Source: GCA-002701455 sp964342575 (GTDB lineage: Bacteria; Pseudomonadota; Alphaproteobacteria; Thalassobaculales; Thalassobaculaceae). From it: DNA of 64,000 bases. How positions within the stretch are numbered: position 1 is the first letter of the stretch; each line of letters starts with the position of its first letter. Where the stretch lies: positions 24,478 through 88,477 of the forward strand of contig CAYFGZ010000002.1 in the NCBI GenBank assembly GCA_964342575.1. Reading direction: 5' to 3'. Below the pieces are notes generated by a model. It saw only the letters and a program-made list of their open reading frames with translations, was not told the DNA's origin and did not search any database. Below, piece after piece: positions 52,726 through 61,208 of the stretch. The translations under genes were made by a program, and so were the position numbers.

Positions 52726-53967
52726 GTGAATACAATTCTTGCTGCAGACGGGACCCCGTTGAAGGCGAGGCTGCGAAAAGCAGAGCGTGGTCGACGATTT
52801 AAAGCAGCAGCATTGGTATTGCCGTTACTTTTATTTGTCCTGGTGTCTTTTGTTTTCCCAATAGTGGAAATGCTATTTCGTAGTGTTGATAATCCAGCTG
52901 TTGCGGAAAATCTACCTCTTACAATAGAAAAACTAGCACTATGGGACGGAAAGGCGCTGCCGAATGATGATGTCTTTGAAACCATCGCAAAAGAGTTGTT
53001 GATCGCTAGGAATAACAGCAAGGTTGGTAAAGTGGCTGCTCGCCTCAATTTCGAAAAAGGCGGGATGCGAAGCATGATTAATAAAACGGTCCGAAAAGTC
53101 AGAAAATATAAAGGTGCTAGCTATAAACGTGCTCTAATTAAATTTGATAAACGTTGGGCGAAAGTTGCTACCTGGAACACTATTAAGCGTATTGGCCAAC
53201 GATATACTATCGTGCAGTATTTGGCAGCGTTAGATTTGAAAATTGGAACAGATAATTCTATTAGTCTCCAGCCGGAAGAGCGTCGGATCTATGTAAAAAT
53301 ATTTCTGAGAACACTTTGGATCAGCTTTTTAGTTACTGTATTTTGTTTTGTTTTGGCTTACCCAGTCTCGTTTTTATTAGCAACACTGCCTCTACGAATA
53401 AGTAATATTCTGCTAATAATGGTGCTTTTACCTTTTTGGACGTCCCTATTGGTGAGAACCACTTCATGGATTGTACTTCTTCAAAGAAACGGTGTTATCA
53501 ACGACATCCTAGTATCTTTAAGGATTATCAGTGAGGACGGTCGAATTCAGATGATATATAATCAAACTGGAACACTGATAGCGATGACTCAGATTTTACT
53601 TCCTTTTATGATTCTGCCTCTCTACAGCGTTATGAAAACGATTTCTCCTTCATATATGAGAGCAGCTCGTTCTCTAGGGGCGAGCCCAATAAAAGCCTTC
53701 ATTCGGGTGTATGTTCCTCAGACAATCCCTGGAATAGGGGCGGGTTGCTTGCTCGTATTTATCTTATCTATTGGCTATTATATTACGCCGGCTTTGGTAG
53801 GTGGACGTTCTGGGCAACTAATAAGCAATTTTATAGCTTATCATATGAAGTCGTCCCTAAATTGGGGGCTAGCAGCAGCCATTGGGACTATTTTATTAGT
53901 TGTCGTCCTAGTTTTGTACTGGGTTTATAATAAAATAGTTGGAATCGATAAAATGAAGTTGGGTTAG
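52726..53967 (+). CDS. ABC importer permease, PotB-like, with a large basic periplasmic insertion
   Basis: Inner-membrane permease subunit. The 413 residues include helix 1 at about 26-48, then a loop of about 145 residues (51-195) rich in Lys and Arg and in helix-forming residues (MINKTVRKVRKYKGASYKRAL), before the remaining five helices. The EAA-type loop is MRAARSLGASPIKAFIRVYVP. Usual PotB proteins are near 280-310 residues, so this insertion is the striking feature. It starts with GTG at 52726. A three-base gap separates it from the second permease. The insertion may contact the binding protein. Confidence 0.88.
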   Translation: MNTILAADGTPLKARLRKAERGRRFKAAALVLPLLLFVLVSFVFPIVEMLFRSVDNPAVAENLPLTIEKLALWDGKALPNDDVFETIAKELLIARNNSKVGKVAARLNFEKGGMRSMINKTVRKVRKYKGASYKRALIKFDKRWAKVATWNTIKRIGQRYTIVQYLAALDLKIGTDNSISLQPEERRIYVKIFLRTLWISFLVTVFCFVLAYPVSFLLATLPLRISNILLIMVLLPFWTSLLVRTTSWIVLLQRNGVINDILVSLRIISEDGRIQMIYNQTGTLIAMTQILLPFMILPLYSVMKTISPSYMRAARSLGASPIKAFIRVYVPQTIPGIGAGCLLVFILSIGYYITPALVGGRSGQLISNFIAYHMKSSLNWGLAAAIGTILLVVVLVLYWVYNKIVGIDKMKLG

Positions 53968-53970
53968 ATA

Positions 53971-54822
53971 ATGACTTTTCCTCCGTATGTAGGAATAGCG
54001 GGAAAAATAGGCCATTACGGATTTTTAGTTTTTTGTGGCTTAGTTTTTTTATTTTTAATTGCCCCTATTTTGGTAATTATACCTCTTTCGTTCAACGCGG
54101 AGCCTTATTTTACGTTCACGCCAGGAATGCTGTCGTTTGAAGCAAAAGCGTATTCTACCCGGTGGTATGCTGACATTGTAGGAAATCCCCAATGGATGTT
54201 TTCAGCTGTCAACAGCTTAATAGTTGCGCTCTGCTCGACATTTTTGGCTACAGTCTTGGGGACTATCGCAGCATTGGGTTTATGTCAGTCTCATATGCCG
54301 TATAAGGCCGCGGTAATGGGTATTCTTATTTCGCCCATGATAGTGCCTCTTATAATCTCCGCTGCCGGGATGTTTTTCTTCTACTCCAATATTGGGTTGG
54401 CTCAGACGTTACCTGGTTTAATTTTGGCACATGCTGTACTTGGAACGCCGTTCGTAGTTATTACTGTCACTGCTACGTTGACTGGGTTCGATCATTCGTT
54501 GACAAGAGCATCACAAAGTCTTGGGGCGGGAAGTTCAAAGACATTTTTCAAGGTTCAAATGCCGTTGATTCTGCCCGGAGTGATCTCCGGCGGTTTGTTT
54601 GCGTTTATAACCTCATTTGACGAAGTAGTGATTGTATTTTTTCTTGCCGGGTTTGAGCAAAGAACGATACCTCGGCAAATGTGGGCGGGGATTCGCGAAC
54701 AGATTAGTCCGACTATTTTAGCTGTTGCTACAATTTTAGTGTGTGTCTCTATTTTACTTTTAATGACGGTTGAACTACTGCGTCGACGGAGTGAACGATT
54801 GCGCGGAATCTCACCCGTTTAA
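53971..54822 (+). CDS. ABC importer permease, PotC-like
   Basis: Second inner-membrane permease, 283 residues with six predicted helices. An EAA-type loop reads LTRASQSLGAGSSKTFFKVQMPL. The early PLSFNAEPYFTFTPG and NSLIVALCSTFLATVLGTI are normal for PotC. It lacks the insertion found in its partner. It directly follows the PotB-like gene and is the last transporter gene before the PadR-like gene. Confidence 0.93.
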   Translation: MTFPPYVGIAGKIGHYGFLVFCGLVFLFLIAPILVIIPLSFNAEPYFTFTPGMLSFEAKAYSTRWYADIVGNPQWMFSAVNSLIVALCSTFLATVLGTIAALGLCQSHMPYKAAVMGILISPMIVPLIISAAGMFFFYSNIGLAQTLPGLILAHAVLGTPFVVITVTATLTGFDHSLTRASQSLGAGSSKTFFKVQMPLILPGVISGGLFAFITSFDEVVIVFFLAGFEQRTIPRQMWAGIREQISPTILAVATILVCVSILLLMTVELLRRRSERLRGISPV

Positions 54823-54864
54823 TCGTTAGATGCATAAAAAGACCTTTTAATTCGAAAGTCACTT

Positions 54865-54891
54865 TTTAATTGCGAATGGTTCGCAATTAAA
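54865..54891. promoter_or_regulatory. 27-base perfect-arm palindrome, likely operator
   Basis: Arms TTTAATTGCGAA (54865-54876) and TTCGCAATTAAA (54880-54891) are exact inverted copies around TGG. The right arm ends 42 bases before the ATG of the PadR-like gene. It is AT-rich with no T-run, which fits a dimer-bound operator better than a terminator. Confidence 0.5.
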
Positions 54892-54933
54892 GTAGAGTAA
54901 GTTGTCCTCATTTCTTGAGAAGGATAAGTTTTT

Positions 54934-55491
54934 ATGTATCGTGACAATTCCTTGATCCCGCAAGAGGCTATCCGCATGGCTGCCTTGGGTGCATTGGTGG
55001 AACGTCGGAGAAGCTATAACGAAGTATCCAGAGAAGTAAGGCAGTTTGCCGCAAGAATTGTTGGTCCATCCCTTGATTTGTTGGGAACATCTATCGAACT
55101 ACTCAAACTTGAGGGATTGATAGAGACTGTGGAGCTAGCAACTGATGACAGTGGCGAAATCTTGGAACTTTCGGATCATGGGTTAGAAGAATTAAAGGAA
55201 TATCTCAAGTCTAATGTTAGATCCGGAGGTTCAGATTTAAATAGGTTAGTGGTCGCATTAAAGTTGAGATTTTTGACGGTTCTCGATGTAGAAGAACAGA
55301 TTGAGCAATTGATAAGCCTGAGAGACATGTATGAGGCGGAAAAAATTAGGCTTCTGGATCTGGAAAAACAGTCTCAATGGCTGAGTGGTTTATTACCAGA
55401 GCTCATACATCTTGAAATCGGTGTTGCGGATGACCGAATAAGATGGTGTAGTGATAAGATAGATGAGACAGTATCTCGATATTCGGCATAA
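54934..55491 (+). CDS. PadR-like winged-helix regulator (tentative)
   Basis: A 185-residue product. Residues about 8-75 resemble a winged helix (IRMAALGALVERRRSYNEVSREV, LKLEGLIETVELATDDSGEILELSDHGLEEL, quoted in parts). The C-terminal half is a long helical region (LDVEEQIEQLISLRDMYEAEK), as in PadR-family dimerisation domains. The perfect palindrome 42 bases upstream suggests self-regulation. AGAAGGATAAG precedes the ATG. Family assignment is tentative; the target is probably itself or the neighbouring ABC importer. Confidence 0.65.
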   Translation: MYRDNSLIPQEAIRMAALGALVERRRSYNEVSREVRQFAARIVGPSLDLLGTSIELLKLEGLIETVELATDDSGEILELSDHGLEELKEYLKSNVRSGGSDLNRLVVALKLRFLTVLDVEEQIEQLISLRDMYEAEKIRLLDLEKQSQWLSGLLPELIHLEIGVADDRIRWCSDKIDETVSRYSA

Positions 55492-55511
55492 GGTGAGTTT
55501 GCCATAGTTCA

Positions 55512-56252
55512 CTAAAGCATGTGTTGCCCGCCAGTGACAAAGATTTCGGTTCCAGTAATGTAATCACTGTCTTCTGAGCATAGGAAATAAATAGTTGAAG
55601 CAACGTCTTTTGGTTGGCCTAATCTATGTAGCGGTATCCGTGGGATTAAAACTTCGGTTTCGGGCGATAACATGGCCGTTTCGATTTCGCCTGGCGCCAC
55701 AGCATTTACCCGAACGCCTAATTCAGCAAACTCGTTAGCCATTTCACGAGTTAACGAAGTAAGGGCGGCCTTTGAGGTACTGTAGGCTGATCCTGCAAAA
55801 GGATGAATGGAGTGCCCGGCTATGGAAGTTACATTAACAATTGCTCCTTTACCTCTACCAAGAGCAGAAGCAAAACCACGAGCCAATCTCAAAGGAGTAA
55901 AAAAGTTTAGCTCAAAAACTTGACGCCATCCGTTCAACTCACCGTTAAGGCATCCTAGGCGTTCTTTAGTTGGCGATTTAGGTGACCAGCCCGCATTATT
56001 GACAAGGGCATTTAGTGGTTTATCTCCTAGCAGTTCATTTGCCTCGGCAATAAAATCATCCACACTGTCACTTTCGCCAAGATCCGTGGTTATATGATGC
56101 GACCAGTTAGGGTCACGTCGGCATTCTGGTGGAGGCTTCTCTCGCGAACAGGTAATAATCCTCCAGTTTCGCTGGCTAAAAAAGCTCACGGTCGAGTGAC
56201 CGATACCCCGGCTAGCGCCTGTCAATAGAAGGGTTTTTGGTATTTTTTCCAT
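55512..56252 (-). CDS. Short-chain dehydrogenase/reductase
   Basis: NAD(P)-dependent oxidoreductase of 246 residues. The cofactor motif TGASRGIGHS is near the start, NNAG follows, and the catalytic Ser-Tyr-Lys is in VTSIAGHSIHPFAGSAYSTSKAAL, given as SIAG and YSTSK. PGEIETAML and VTGG at the end are usual. The substrate is unknown. It is downstream of pdxH on the same strand with a 123-base gap and convergent with the PadR-like gene. Confidence 0.9.
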   Translation of the reverse strand: MEKIPKTLLLTGASRGIGHSTVSFFSQRNWRIITCSREKPPPECRRDPNWSHHITTDLGESDSVDDFIAEANELLGDKPLNALVNNAGWSPKSPTKERLGCLNGELNGWRQVFELNFFTPLRLARGFASALGRGKGAIVNVTSIAGHSIHPFAGSAYSTSKAALTSLTREMANEFAELGVRVNAVAPGEIETAMLSPETEVLIPRIPLHRLGQPKDVASTIYFLCSEDSDYITGTEIFVTGGQHML

Positions 56253-56375
56253 TGTAATAGCATATAAAAAATAAGATGAACGTCAAAGAACTCTTTTCAA
56301 AAATTGAAAGCAGGTTGACTTAGTCTCTACGATGAAAATATAGCATTGAAATTTGCCAGTGATCCGATCGAGTTT

Positions 56376-56972
56376 CTATGGATAGAGTCGAGCTTTTTCC
56401 CATCCAAGACCATTAGGTTTTTTTTTGTATAAAAAACGGTCGTGCAGTCTAAAGTCCCCATCCTGCCAAAATTCAATTTTCAAAGGAGATATCCTAACCC
56501 CTCCCCAGTGGGGAGGTCTTGGAATCACGTTGTCACCATATTTTTTCTCGAACTTTTGCAAAGATGATAGTAACTCTTCTCGAGATGTTAATGGTTCGGA
56601 TTGCCTGGAAGCCCAAGCACCAAGTTGACTTGCACGAGGGCGGCTTGCAAAATAACTGTCTGCTTCTGCTGAAGTCACCAGGGATGTCGTGCCTTCAATC
56701 CGCACTTGTCGATGCATGCTTTTCCAATGAAAACAGACGGCGACATTAGTGTTCTGTAGAAATTCTTTGGATTTTCTGCTTTTTAAATTGGTATAAAAAA
56801 CAAAGCCTTCGTTGTCATACTCCTTCATCAGAACCACCCTTGCCGAAGGCAAACCAACGTTTGAAACTGTTGCAAGTGACATGGCGTTGGCATCGTTGGG
56901 TTCTGATTTCTCTGCTTCATAAAACCATTGCCCAAATAACTCTATTGGATCGTCACTATCTGGTTCAAACAT
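56376..56972 (-). CDS. pdxH: Pyridoxamine 5'-phosphate oxidase
   Basis: Makes pyridoxal 5'-phosphate with FMN and oxygen. The 198 residues include DPIELFGQWFYEAEKSE, NAMSLATVSNVGLPSARVVLMKEYD, FVFYTNLKSRKSKEF, FHWKSMHRQVRIEG, QLGAWASRQSE and the C-terminal WQDGDFRLHDRFLY. I chose ATG 56972 because AAGGG lies about 8 bases upstream and the family pattern begins there; an in-frame TTG 20 codons upstream (57032) has no ribosome site. The gene would supply PLP for the class III aminotransferase found earlier. Confidence 0.93.
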   Translation of the reverse strand: MFEPDSDDPIELFGQWFYEAEKSEPNDANAMSLATVSNVGLPSARVVLMKEYDNEGFVFYTNLKSRKSKEFLQNTNVAVCFHWKSMHRQVRIEGTTSLVTSAEADSYFASRPRASQLGAWASRQSEPLTSREELLSSLQKFEKKYGDNVIPRPPHWGGVRISPLKIEFWQDGDFRLHDRFLYKKKPNGLGWEKARLYP

Positions 56973-57199
56973 ATAATAACCCTTTTTAGTAGCCGACTGT
57001 AGTCCCGAGTGTTGTTGTTTTAAGACCCCCAAATTATAACCAATGCGGCCCGTTTCGCTTCCCGATTCTTAATTCTGATGAAATCAAAAATTGTTAGCTA
57101 GATACCGATTATTGTACCGTAATGTTCAACATATATGCTATTGTTGCGACGTTGTCTGCCATTTTTATACGCTAAAATCGATAGAAGGGACTTGTTACA

Positions 57200-57676
57200 A
57201 TGTCTGCACGTGTCGCAATGATCATTTTGCTAATGGCTAGTTTGTTTGGTTGTCAGACTACAAGTGGCGAGGGGACCAAACAAGGTGTTGGAACTATATT
57301 GGGTGGAGTTGCGGGAGCAGTTGCTGGATCCCAAATGGGAAAAGGATCAGGTCGAGTTGCCGCTGGTGCTGCTGGTGCACTGTTGGGGGCATTTTTAGGA
57401 AACCAAATTGGGTTATCGCTGGATAGGGCTGATAGATTGGCGATGCAGAAAACAACTACCGTAGCTCTGGAAACCAGTAAGTCAGGGCGTGCTGTTTCTT
57501 GGCGTAACCCAGACACTGGAAACAGAGGTACAGTGACACCGCGGCCTGCATTTAAGAACAACAGAGGTTTATATTGTAGGGAATTTCAGCAGACAGTCAC
57601 TATAGGTGGTAAAGTAGCCGAGGCTTACGGCACGGCGTGTCGGCAAGTGGATGGAAGTTGGAAAATAGTTCGTTAG
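57200..57676 (+). CDS. Glycine-zipper outer-membrane lipoprotein (17 kDa antigen-like)
   Basis: A 158-residue lipoprotein. A signal peptide ends in LFGC (Cys18). Three glycine-zipper repeats follow (GTILGGVAGAVAGSQMGKGSGRVAAGAAGALLGAFLGNQIG, here described as GxxxG-rich 30-72). The C-terminal domain resembles Rickettsia 17 kDa antigen (VSWRNPDTGNRGTVTPRPAF, YCREFQQTV, then GTACRQVDGSWKIV). These are common surface lipoproteins of alphaproteobacteria. AAGGGA lies 9 bases upstream of the ATG. Upstream it is divergent from pdxH. Confidence 0.88.
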   Translation: MSARVAMIILLMASLFGCQTTSGEGTKQGVGTILGGVAGAVAGSQMGKGSGRVAAGAAGALLGAFLGNQIGLSLDRADRLAMQKTTTVALETSKSGRAVSWRNPDTGNRGTVTPRPAFKNNRGLYCREFQQTVTIGGKVAEAYGTACRQVDGSWKIVR

Positions 57677-57749
57677 AAGAGTGTGTAATCGCATGACTGA
57701 CCAATACCTTTTTTTGACTTAGCAGCCTAGCCCAATAAAGTTTCTGTGT

Positions 57750-58697
57750 ATGGATGATCCGTATAAAATATTAGGGGTAAAAAGATCGGCAAATGCCCGA
57801 GATATAAAGGCGGCCTACCGTAGGCTTGCAAAAAAATACCATCCTGATTTAAAGTCTGGTAATGCTGATCGATTTAAAAATATTACTGGTGCCTATGATA
57901 TTTTGTCGGATTCATCAAAAAAAGAAAAATATGATAGAGGTGAGTTAGATCCCACAACTGGCAGAGAGAGGGCGGGGCCGGGGTTTTGGACGAACTGGAG
58001 CAATTCTAGTAAAGCAGGGCAGGGGCATCCATTTACCTTTGATGACTTCGGTGGATCGGGAGACGATATATTTTCAAGTTTTTTCCGCCAAGCAAGACAG
58101 GGAACCAACGCTGCAGGTTGGTCGTCTACCCGAGCAGGTCGCACAGCGACCCAAAAGCAAGTTAAGAATACCAACTACAAATTAAGGGTACCGTTTATCG
58201 AAGCAACGCTGGGGATCAAGAAACGCGTGACTTTATCTGATGGAAAGGTTGTGAATATGACCATCCCATCGGGTACGGAAACTGGAACAAAACTGCGGTT
58301 GAAGGGTCAAGGGAGATTGATTGAAGATAAAGGAGAGACGGGTGATGCGGTAATAGAAATTACTGTTGAAGATCATGAATATTTCTCTCGCAACGGGCAG
58401 GATATATTTATTGATCTACCCATTAGTTTGTGGGAAGCAGTCAAAGGGGCTTCAATCCTTGTTCCGACCATATATGGAAATGTTACGCTAAAGATTCCGG
58501 AAAATTCAAACACTGGATCAGTTTTAAGGCTAAAGGGTAAGGGAGTTCCAAAAAGTAGAAATCATCAACTAGGCGATCAGTATATTTCGTTGCAAATAAT
58601 GTTGCCAGAACAGGTCGATGAGGAACTCAATAAGTTCATCGAGACTTGGGTTACAACGAACCGCTATAATCCGCGCGAAAAGATGAAAATAACCTGA
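57750..58697 (+). CDS. DnaJ-class co-chaperone, CbpA type
   Basis: A J-domain protein of 315 residues. The J domain at about 1-65 has DDPYKILGVKRSAN and HPD in KKYHPDLKSG, the part that stimulates DnaK. A short glycine-rich linker follows, then two peptide-binding CTDs (LRVPFIEATLGIKKRVTLSDGK, LDIPENSN-type KIPENSNTGSVLRLKGKGVP). There is no cysteine-rich zinc finger, so it is the CbpA/DnaJ2 type. No clear ribosome site precedes the ATG. It is followed by the cytochrome gene with a 64-base gap, with no evident functional link. Confidence 0.92.
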   Translation: MDDPYKILGVKRSANARDIKAAYRRLAKKYHPDLKSGNADRFKNITGAYDILSDSSKKEKYDRGELDPTTGRERAGPGFWTNWSNSSKAGQGHPFTFDDFGGSGDDIFSSFFRQARQGTNAAGWSSTRAGRTATQKQVKNTNYKLRVPFIEATLGIKKRVTLSDGKVVNMTIPSGTETGTKLRLKGQGRLIEDKGETGDAVIEITVEDHEYFSRNGQDIFIDLPISLWEAVKGASILVPTIYGNVTLKIPENSNTGSVLRLKGKGVPKSRNHQLGDQYISLQIMLPEQVDEELNKFIETWVTTNRYNPREKMKIT

Positions 58698-58761
58698 ATT
58701 AAATACCGAGAGTAGTTTGTGGAATTTAGAATGGTCTAACTCTAGTGCTGTGGGGTAAACT

Positions 58762-59361
58762 ATGCTTCGCCTGCGTCCTAAAAAAATCTATCGCTCCAAG
58801 AGGCGTTCCAGAAAGGAAATAAATAAAGGATCATCCTTTGGACGGAAGCGCGGCCTTGAAATAACCATTGAACCCGATGAACAGGATAGTAACAGTGCGA
58901 CGGAAAATAGTTTTCGTGTCCATAAACTATGGAGCCGGTTGGGTCAGAAAGGTAGGTTTCTCATAACAGCACTCTTGATAGCGATGTGCATAACTGCCCT
59001 AACCATTCACCATGAAAGAAATCAGATGGAGATTTTCATTACAGCTGATAAATATAACGTATCACAGACATCTCTGGGGAAAAATCTCTATCAAGCCAAC
59101 TGCGCATTTTGTCATGGAGATGACCTCGAGGGGAAACCAGGTTGGAACGAGAAATATGCTATTGGGAAAAGACCAGCGCCTCCATTGAAGGGGGCTGGTA
59201 ACATTAATAAGATATCCGATAGAGATTTATTTGATATTACAAAATTTGGTGGTCAGCCATTTTCTCCTAGAGGGTATGTAAATGAAATGCCTGGTTTTGA
59301 AATGCTTTTAAGCGACAGTGAAATATGGGCAATCCTGGCATATATCAGGTTTCGTGGCTGA
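58762..59361 (+). CDS. Membrane-anchored class I cytochrome c with a basic N-terminal extension
   Basis: A 199-residue protein. Residues 1-60 are strongly basic (RSKRRSRKEI) and likely cytoplasmic. A membrane helix spans about 65-82. The periplasmic class I cytochrome domain has the haem motif CAFCH (114-118) and the probable Met176 axial ligand (VNEMPGF). It probably carries electrons to a terminal oxidase. The basic extension is unlike the usual short signal anchor and may be a protein or nucleic-acid contact, or simply a topology signal. GGGG precedes the ATG. Confidence 0.85.
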   Translation: MLRLRPKKIYRSKRRSRKEINKGSSFGRKRGLEITIEPDEQDSNSATENSFRVHKLWSRLGQKGRFLITALLIAMCITALTIHHERNQMEIFITADKYNVSQTSLGKNLYQANCAFCHGDDLEGKPGWNEKYAIGKRPAPPLKGAGNINKISDRDLFDITKFGGQPFSPRGYVNEMPGFEMLLSDSEIWAILAYIRFRG

Positions 59362-59434
59362 AATATTTTGACAGAGAATATTATTAGTAAGAATAGTTAA
59401 AAATAGGACAAGAAATGGGACGGGAGGTATACTT

Positions 59435-59824
59435 ATGACGTCAAAATTTGAAGATGAGGGCATTCAGGAAATAGCCTCATTGTTGGGAGATTACTTCGAT
59501 GGTCTTTACGACGGTGATCTTGAAAAATTTGAACGAGTCTTTCACAAAAACTCTCATCTTTATTTTGCGGAAGATGGATCTATAGGTGACTGGAGTAGGG
59601 CCACGTATTTTGAAAAAATAAAGTCTAGGCCCTCCCCGGCTGAACAAGGTTTGCCTCGGCATGACAAGATAATATCAATTAACAAGGCCGGACCCGATAC
59701 AGCTCTTGCTATCGTGACCTGTGCTATCCCTCCTCGATATTTCACGGACTACCTGACTCTGCTGAAAACATCGTCTGGTTGGAAAATAATTTCAAAAACA
59801 TTTCACACGGATATACATCAATGA
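59435..59824 (+). CDS. NTF2-like protein (putative lumazine-binding family)
   Basis: A 129-residue single-domain protein of the SnoaL/NTF2-like fold. Features typical of the Lumazine_bd_2 group are YFDGLYDGDLEKFERVFHKNSHLYF, WSRATYFEKIKSRPSP, and the C-terminal DYLTLLKTSSGWKIISKTFH, shown here in pieces. These proteins are small binding proteins or weak isomerase-like enzymes, and the role here is unknown. GGGAGG is a strong ribosome site. It is convergent with argG. Confidence 0.82.
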   Translation: MTSKFEDEGIQEIASLLGDYFDGLYDGDLEKFERVFHKNSHLYFAEDGSIGDWSRATYFEKIKSRPSPAEQGLPRHDKIISINKAGPDTALAIVTCAIPPRYFTDYLTLLKTSSGWKIISKTFHTDIHQ

Positions 59825-59836
59825 CGTTGTCCATCG

Positions 59837-61054
59837 TTATTTATCGTCTAACATCATTTTATTTAAGCGTAGTCGCAAAGCGTTAAGGCGAATGAAGCCG
59901 TGCGCGTCTGCATGATCATAATCTGCGGCCCCTTGTTCAAAGGTTACGTAATCTGCCGAGTAAAGACTTTTATCCGCCTTTCGTCCCACGACGATGGTAT
60001 TTCCTTTATATAATTTCAGTCGAACAGTCCCAGTTACGTATCGTTGGCTGTGGTCTATAGCAGTTTGAAGCATTTCACGTTCTGGAGAATACCAGAATCC
60101 GTTGTATATAAGTTCGGCATAGCGCGGCATTAATTCATCTTTTAGGTGCGCCATGCCTTTGTCTAAGGTTAAGCTCTCCATGGCTCGGTGCGCTGTATGA
60201 AGTATTGTACCTCCTGGTGTTTCGTATAGGCCACGATTCTTCATGCCGACGAATCTGTTTTCCACTAGATCTAAGCGCCCAATACCATTTTCGCGGCCTA
60301 GCTGATTGAGTCTAGTTAAGAGTTCAGATGGGCTCAGCTTTTTGCCATCGATACTGGTTGCATCTCCGGCGGTAAAACCAACCTCGATATAAGTAGGCTT
60401 GTCTGGAGCATTTTCTGGAGCAATTGTCCGGGAAAAAATAAATTCTTCACTTTCAATCCATGGATCTTCTAGAATCTTTCCTTCGCTAGAAGCGTGGAGA
60501 AGGTTTGCATCTACTGAAAAAGGGGCCTCTCCCCGTTTATCCGTAGCGATTGGGATTTGTCTCGATTCTGCGTACTCGATCAGGTCTTGGCGTCCCCCAA
60601 ATTCCCATTCCCGCCATGGCGCTATTATCTTTATATGTGGGTTTAGCGCATAGTAACTTAGCTCAAAGCGGACCTGATCGTTTCCCTTTCCAGTAGCGCC
60701 ATGTGATACAGCATCAGCACCCGTCAGCTCCGCTATTTCAATCTGTCTTTTTGCTATCAGAGGCCGCGCAATTGATGTGCCTAATAGATACGTTCCTTCA
60801 TAAACTGTATTAGCCCGGAACATGGGAAAAACAAAATCCCTGACGAACTCTTCGCGCAAATCTTCGACAAAAATTTCTCTTATCCCCAGCATTTTTGCCT
60901 TTTCACGCGCGGGCTCTAAATCTTCTCCTTGCCCCAGATCAGCAGTGAAAGTAACAACTTCGCAATTATATGTTTCTTGCAGCCATTTTAGGATTATAGA
61001 GGTGTCTAGTCCGCCAGAATAAGCGAGAACAACTTTCTTAATTTGATCGGCCAC
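59837..61054 (-). CDS. argG: Argininosuccinate synthase
   Basis: Joins citrulline and aspartate with ATP in arginine synthesis. The 405 residues include the P-loop-like VLAYSGGLDTSIILKWL, EVVTFTADLGQGEDL, SHGATGKGNDQVRFEL and GRLDLVENRFVGMKNRG. It starts with GTG at 61054 with GGAG five bases upstream. Length and motifs are normal. The 154-base upstream gap has an AT-rich hairpin of doubtful meaning. Confidence 0.97.
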   Translation of the reverse strand: MADQIKKVVLAYSGGLDTSIILKWLQETYNCEVVTFTADLGQGEDLEPAREKAKMLGIREIFVEDLREEFVRDFVFPMFRANTVYEGTYLLGTSIARPLIAKRQIEIAELTGADAVSHGATGKGNDQVRFELSYYALNPHIKIIAPWREWEFGGRQDLIEYAESRQIPIATDKRGEAPFSVDANLLHASSEGKILEDPWIESEEFIFSRTIAPENAPDKPTYIEVGFTAGDATSIDGKKLSPSELLTRLNQLGRENGIGRLDLVENRFVGMKNRGLYETPGGTILHTAHRAMESLTLDKGMAHLKDELMPRYAELIYNGFWYSPEREMLQTAIDHSQRYVTGTVRLKLYKGNTIVVGRKADKSLYSADYVTFEQGAADYDHADAHGFIRLNALRLRLNKMMLDDK

Positions 61055-61208
61055 AGTGTCTCCAAGTTTCTAAATCTACTATTGATCTACTAGCCATAGG
61101 CAGCAAAGTATAGGGAATACTTCAAGAAAAATCACGTTTTTCTAGCACTGAAAATTTAGGACTGTGAAATAATTTTATATAGAACCTATTAATTTGAAAA
61201 CTAGGTAA

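Noticed and set aside
61126..61142. Hairpin GAAAAA-TCACG-TTTTTC upstream of argG
   Set aside because: Only A-T and one G-C pair; such repeats are common by chance in AT-rich gaps, and it is not in a clear terminator position.
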